From Epiperipatus broadwayi (lineage: Eukaryota > Onychophora > Udeonychophora > Euonychophora > Peripatidae): a stretch of 64,000 nt of DNA. The position numbers and the translations under genes were made by a program. Under the pieces are notes generated by a model, which worked only from the letters and a program-made list of their open reading frames with translations, did no database searches and was not told where the DNA came from. Below, piece after piece: positions 60,590 through 64,000 of the stretch (positions are counted from its first letter, which is position 1; each line of letters opens with the position of its first letter). The stretch lies in contig JAQFVV010000013.1 in NCBI GenBank assembly GCA_028023455.1, forward strand, positions 11,386,579 through 11,450,578, given 5' to 3'.

Positions 60590-61270
60590 ATCTCAAAATA
60601 GCCATGTTTTTAATTAATTAAGACAGGTTTTTAATCACTTAAAAACCAACACTTTTACAATCCATGCTAATTACTTTTATTACATCTTATCTGAACAATC
60701 TACCCACTTTAAAAGATGGTGTCTGGAGCCCAAGTATCTGGACTTCATAATCAAAATTAGGTAACTCCAACATTGATCCAACCTGCAGTTTATGTTCTCA
60801 TGAAGAAGAAACCATTGAGCACTTCATATATCGCTGTCCAAACCTTAAAACAGTCAGAGATATAGTCTTCACCAACTCCAATATCAGACCAGACCTAATT
60901 CTCTTGCCCATAAAAGTGATCCACACCGGAACATTTGCTATCATTGGACTATCCATTTTCATTCTCTATGCAATCTGGGTAGTACGTTGCAAGTTGATAA
61001 TGGAACTGCCCCGCCTGGACCCAGATCTGTTGTTCTGTGAAACAATAAAGAAAATCAGGAAAAGAGATGAGCTCATACTCTCCCAAAAAATCCTTTGAGG
61101 ACACCTGGAACCTATTCACCCTCCCTACTAATAACAACAGAACAACAAACATGCTGGCCTACTAAACCACTCATAAGAACTTTCAGAACTTAGCATAACC
61201 TCATTTAATCTTGTATATATCCTTTCTAATTTGTACACAAAGTAATTAATAAATATATTTTTGAAACAAC
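60590..61270 (+). pseudogene. 3' fragment of the 33.7-kb LINE family
   Basis: HFKRWCLEPKYLDFIIKI (about 60707-60763) parallels FKRWYLEPKFFDFLLKI of the 33.7-kb LINE (near 35450). Then a clear zinc motif follows, CSLCSHEEETIEHFIYRC, with two cysteines, a histidine and a final cysteine, as at the C-terminus of many LINE proteins. 60904-61098 continues with IFILYAIWVVRCKLI. An AATAAATA stretch near 61250 may be the 3' end. A single stop and frameshift near 60763 break the frame. It is 5' truncated. The intact cysteine motif shows what the other copy has lost. Confidence 0.7.
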
Positions 61271-61916
61271 AATCTCAAACCTTAATTTTTTTTTATTACA
61301 ACAGATTAAAATTTTATCCTGAGATTAATTGTTATTCTACAAATTTTTAAAATAAACTTATATAAATTATATTCAATTTATTTATAAGTTTATTTTTTTA
61401 TATATAAAAAAAGTTGATATTACTTTTAATAAATAAAATTCTACTGATCCATGTGTGCGAGCATATATATATGTGGCCACAATTTTATAACACATTTAAT
61501 ATAAAATTAAATTAGCAAAATTTTTAAAATTAATTTACACGTAGAATTTTAAAAAACTGAAACCCCTATTCTTCTACATATTTTTATAACTTTGAGACAT
61601 AGCACAAGCATCTGTCTCAATTTCCCCTTATGACATAGGGAAAAAAGGAAATTTTCATTTCTTTTTTTTATATATATATTTTAAATTTCATTTTACATTT
61701 TAAACATTTTAAAAGATAAATATACAAGAAGTTAAAATTTGCTGACCATTTGCACTATCATCTGTGTATTGAATTTTTCTCACAACTACTTTTTCATGTC
61801 TTTTATCTATTTACTGTAAGTCCAGCCTTTTAGACCATTGACCTCTATCTGGAGGTTCCTTTTTCTTTTTAACAATTTTAACTTGGAGATCTATGAAATA
61901 TGTTCAGGCTATCAAA
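61271..61916. other. Non-coding, nothing recognised
   Basis: AT-rich sequence with short TA runs and no coding signal. Confidence 0.5.
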
Positions 61917-62880
61917 TTAGGCTTGATCTTCCTCCAGTTTATATATTGCCAGCGTAGCCAGTTTCAGGCCATTCACTAATCTATTGAACTTATTTGAAAA
62001 AGCCTTGATTAGTTCCAGAAAAACTAAATATTTTAGTTGGACCAAGCTGGACTTTAAGGCCCACATTTGTGACAGTAAGATTAAACTATCTAATATCAAC
62101 TTACTATTCCACAATTTCACATTCTTCATTATTGTAATTTGTTCATCCACCAATGTTGGGCTTTTTTAGTTTTCTAAAAATTATTAACTTTTATATCTGG
62201 GTTTTTAAGAATGTATATGTTAAGAATCATAGTAAATAACTTGTTAAATAGTTCTTTGTGTGTTTGAAATTTTCTTTTCACTCATAAAACTTGTCTATTC
62301 CTTTCATAGTTAATCCAATATTCTCTTTTATAACTGAGATTCAAATACTCCTTATTGTGTTCATTTATAATTTCTATCCTACAAACGTCTTTTATTTCAG
62401 TAATAACAACTTCTTTTATCTGCTCTCCTCTTATATTTTCTGATCTTAACTCATCTTTAATTTCACTAACATCATCTTTCCTTACCTTTACTGCTTGTTT
62501 ACTTCTTTTATTTTAGTACTAACAACTTCTTTTATCTACTCTTTTCTTATATTTTCTGATCATAACTCCTCTTTAATTTCACTAGCATCATCTTTCCCTA
62601 CCTTTACTGGTTGTTTACTTCCTCAATCTCTTGACTTAAACCTGTCTCTATTGCCTCCTGATTATTATCTATCCTACCCCTTATCTTTTGCCTCATTTCT
62701 TTCTTCAGATCCTGTTGAACTTCTTTTATCTTTTCTATCATTTCCTGTTTATCTTGTTAAATTTCTTTTATCTCTTGCTTCATTGCTAACACTATTTGAA
62801 GTTAACTTTCTTTTACTTCTTGTTTATTTCTTTATTTCATCGATGATTTCTATTTGACAGTTCCAACATCAGCCTCATCA
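61917..62880 (-). pseudogene. Decayed coiled-coil reading frame, unknown protein
   Basis: On the minus strand the sequence reads, through stops, lysine/glutamate-rich helical stretches: IEKIKEVQQDLKKEMRQK, then EIEEVNNQ, then twice a repeat of about 39 residues, SEIK.EL.SENIR.E.IKEV (second copy VRKDDVSEIKDELRSENIR). Further on, NEHNKEYLNLSYKREYW and the open piece 62153-61917 follow. Heptad-like charge alternation suggests a coiled coil, as in ORF1/gag-like proteins of LINEs, but I see no diagnostic domain. The plus-strand frame 62495-62857 is the shadow of this. Confidence 0.45.
62400..62630. repeat. Tandem repeat of about 116 bp, two units
   Basis: AACAACTTCTTTTATCTRCT starts at 62405 and 62521. 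CTGATCWTAACTC, TTAATTTCACTA and ACCTTTACTG follow in both units. The repeat underlies the duplicated stretch in the minus-strand coiled-coil relic. Confidence 0.8.
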
Positions 62881-63492
62881 TCACTAACATATCTGTTAGC
62901 TGGTTTGCCGTTTCAACCATTTGAGGATTTTTGAACAAAATAAAGCTCTCTTTCCCAAGTGTTACTACTTTGATTATCAAATCATCACTTTGCTTATTAT
63001 CTTCCGTATTTGCAACTACTAACTATTCACAAAAAAATTTTTTTTTTTTTCAATCTCAGTATTATTTTATACACTAATTTCTATTATATCTAATTACTTT
63101 TTATTTATACCAATTCATTAATTGATGAACCCCTACTCTAAACCATCCTCTATTTCCAAACATATAATCACTATCACTGACTGACCTCTTATTTTCTTTT
63201 TAATTCTTAATTTTCATATGTTCTGTCAATTGTTTAAACAATATCTACAATGAGGTTAAACTTGAGCTACTACATTGGTGGTACTATTTCCACAAAATAC
63301 CTTATGTACAGCCTCCCACCATCACTAGGAATATCACTAGATGTCTCCACTAGGCTACTTAATAAACCTCAAAATTTATTTGAGGTAACTAAATATTCAT
63401 TAACAATGATGAGCATTCTACATAAAATAAATTACCTGCACTTGACACTAGGTCAGCTTAGAATATGAGACTATGGGTTATTAAACAATTGA
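62881..63492. other. Non-coding or unrecognised
   Basis: The stretch includes a 72-codon plus-strand frame (63250-63468) with no recognisable domain. I cannot support a gene here. Confidence 0.5.
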
Positions 63493-64000
63493 AAGACAGA
63501 CATAGTAAACAAATGTCAACCAAATTAAAATTAATAATAATGATAATGTTTATTATAATTAAATGAAAATAATAAAATCATAAGATTAATTAATATTTCA
63601 TCTATAAATGTCTTAGGAGAGTAGGGTGCTATTGGCAGCTTCGACAATTAAATTGAACTCCTACTTAATTATTTCAAAGATTAAAATAATTTTTTAACAG
63701 CATTTTATAAAATAGAATGTATAATCTATATGTGTGACTTTTAATAAAAAAAAATATTTAATTTTATCTCCTTGAACATTTACATATATATATGCAACAA
63801 TAAACGTGCATATGCAGCAATATAATACTACCTAATTATTACATGTAAAATAAAAAGGTTATTCTCATAATATAGGCAATAGAAGCTAATTCTAAGCTCA
63901 CCATGCAAAACACAAGCAAGTCGACAATATGGTAGACAAGTTTAAAAGAATATGAGCTTGATCATAGCTTCGCAGACAGGGACTTCAAAAAATTCACTTA
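63493..64000 (+). repeat. Repeat F, copy 2, continues past the window
   Basis: Second direct copy of 56889-57390, running off the right edge of the window. The copies differ by substitutions and small indels. Confidence 0.8.

Noticed and set aside
62495-62857. Plus-strand 120-codon frame rich in leucine and serine, resembling a membrane protein
   Set aside because: It is the complement of the lysine/glutamate-rich minus-strand relic and overlaps a tandem repeat.

Overview
This window is animal nuclear DNA: very AT-rich, non-bacterial, without operons or ribosome binding sites. It is built almost entirely from transposable elements and their remains. The mix (RTE-type LINEs, a second L1/Tx1-type LINE, a Ty3/gypsy element, a ZBED-type hAT transposon, piggyBac-like and TA-flanked DNA transposons, a tRNA-derived SINE, many MITE-like inverted repeats) suggests an AT-rich invertebrate. 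A chelicerate or other arthropod is possible, but the sequence does not settle the group. I found no convincing host protein-coding gene, rRNA gene or functional tRNA. Every longer reading frame with recognisable similarity belongs to a broken mobile element.

Layout: 2.5-4.9 kb is a non-coding piggyBac-like element bounded by TTAA. 6.2 kb is a MITE. 8.0-9.15 kb is a minus-strand RTE LINE remnant. 10.5-13.4 kb holds a duplicated 250-bp repeat, an intact 991-bp TA-flanked DNA transposon and a SINE with a clear target duplication. 15.2-23.9 kb is a repeat mosaic: two inverted copies of a 2-kb LTR-like element, two direct copies of a 1.5-kb unknown repeat, and a MITE-like repeat. 24.9-26.1 kb and 27.5-28.9 kb are large palindromic repeats. 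30.8-32.5 kb is an RTE remnant. 33.7-36.3 kb is a LINE with an L1/Tx1-like reverse transcriptase, itself hit by a perfectly palindromic MITE. 36.5-39.1 kb is a decayed hAT transposon.

The centrepiece is 39.7-54.35 kb, a four-level nest. An RTE LINE copy with an inverted 5' part (twin-priming pattern) is split by a 12.6-kb Ty3/gypsy element on the minus strand (two LTRs, gag, protease, RT, RNase H, integrase). The gypsy interior is split by a TA-flanked DNA transposon of the 11.3-kb family. That transposon is split by a 3.2-kb TG...CA insertion flanked by GTAT. Each junction can be read because an uninterrupted relative lies elsewhere in the window.

54.35-64 kb holds another inverted/tandem array, the best-preserved RTE copy (58.0-60.05 kb), a 3' fragment of the 33.7-kb LINE family (60.6-61.3 kb), a decayed coiled-coil reading frame (61.9-62.9 kb), and a direct 0.5-kb repeat at 56.9 and 63.5 kb. 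None of the elements looks able to move by itself: the gypsy RT has lost the regions carrying its catalytic aspartates, and the LINE and hAT frames carry stops and frameshifts. The integrase core of the gypsy element is surprisingly well kept.
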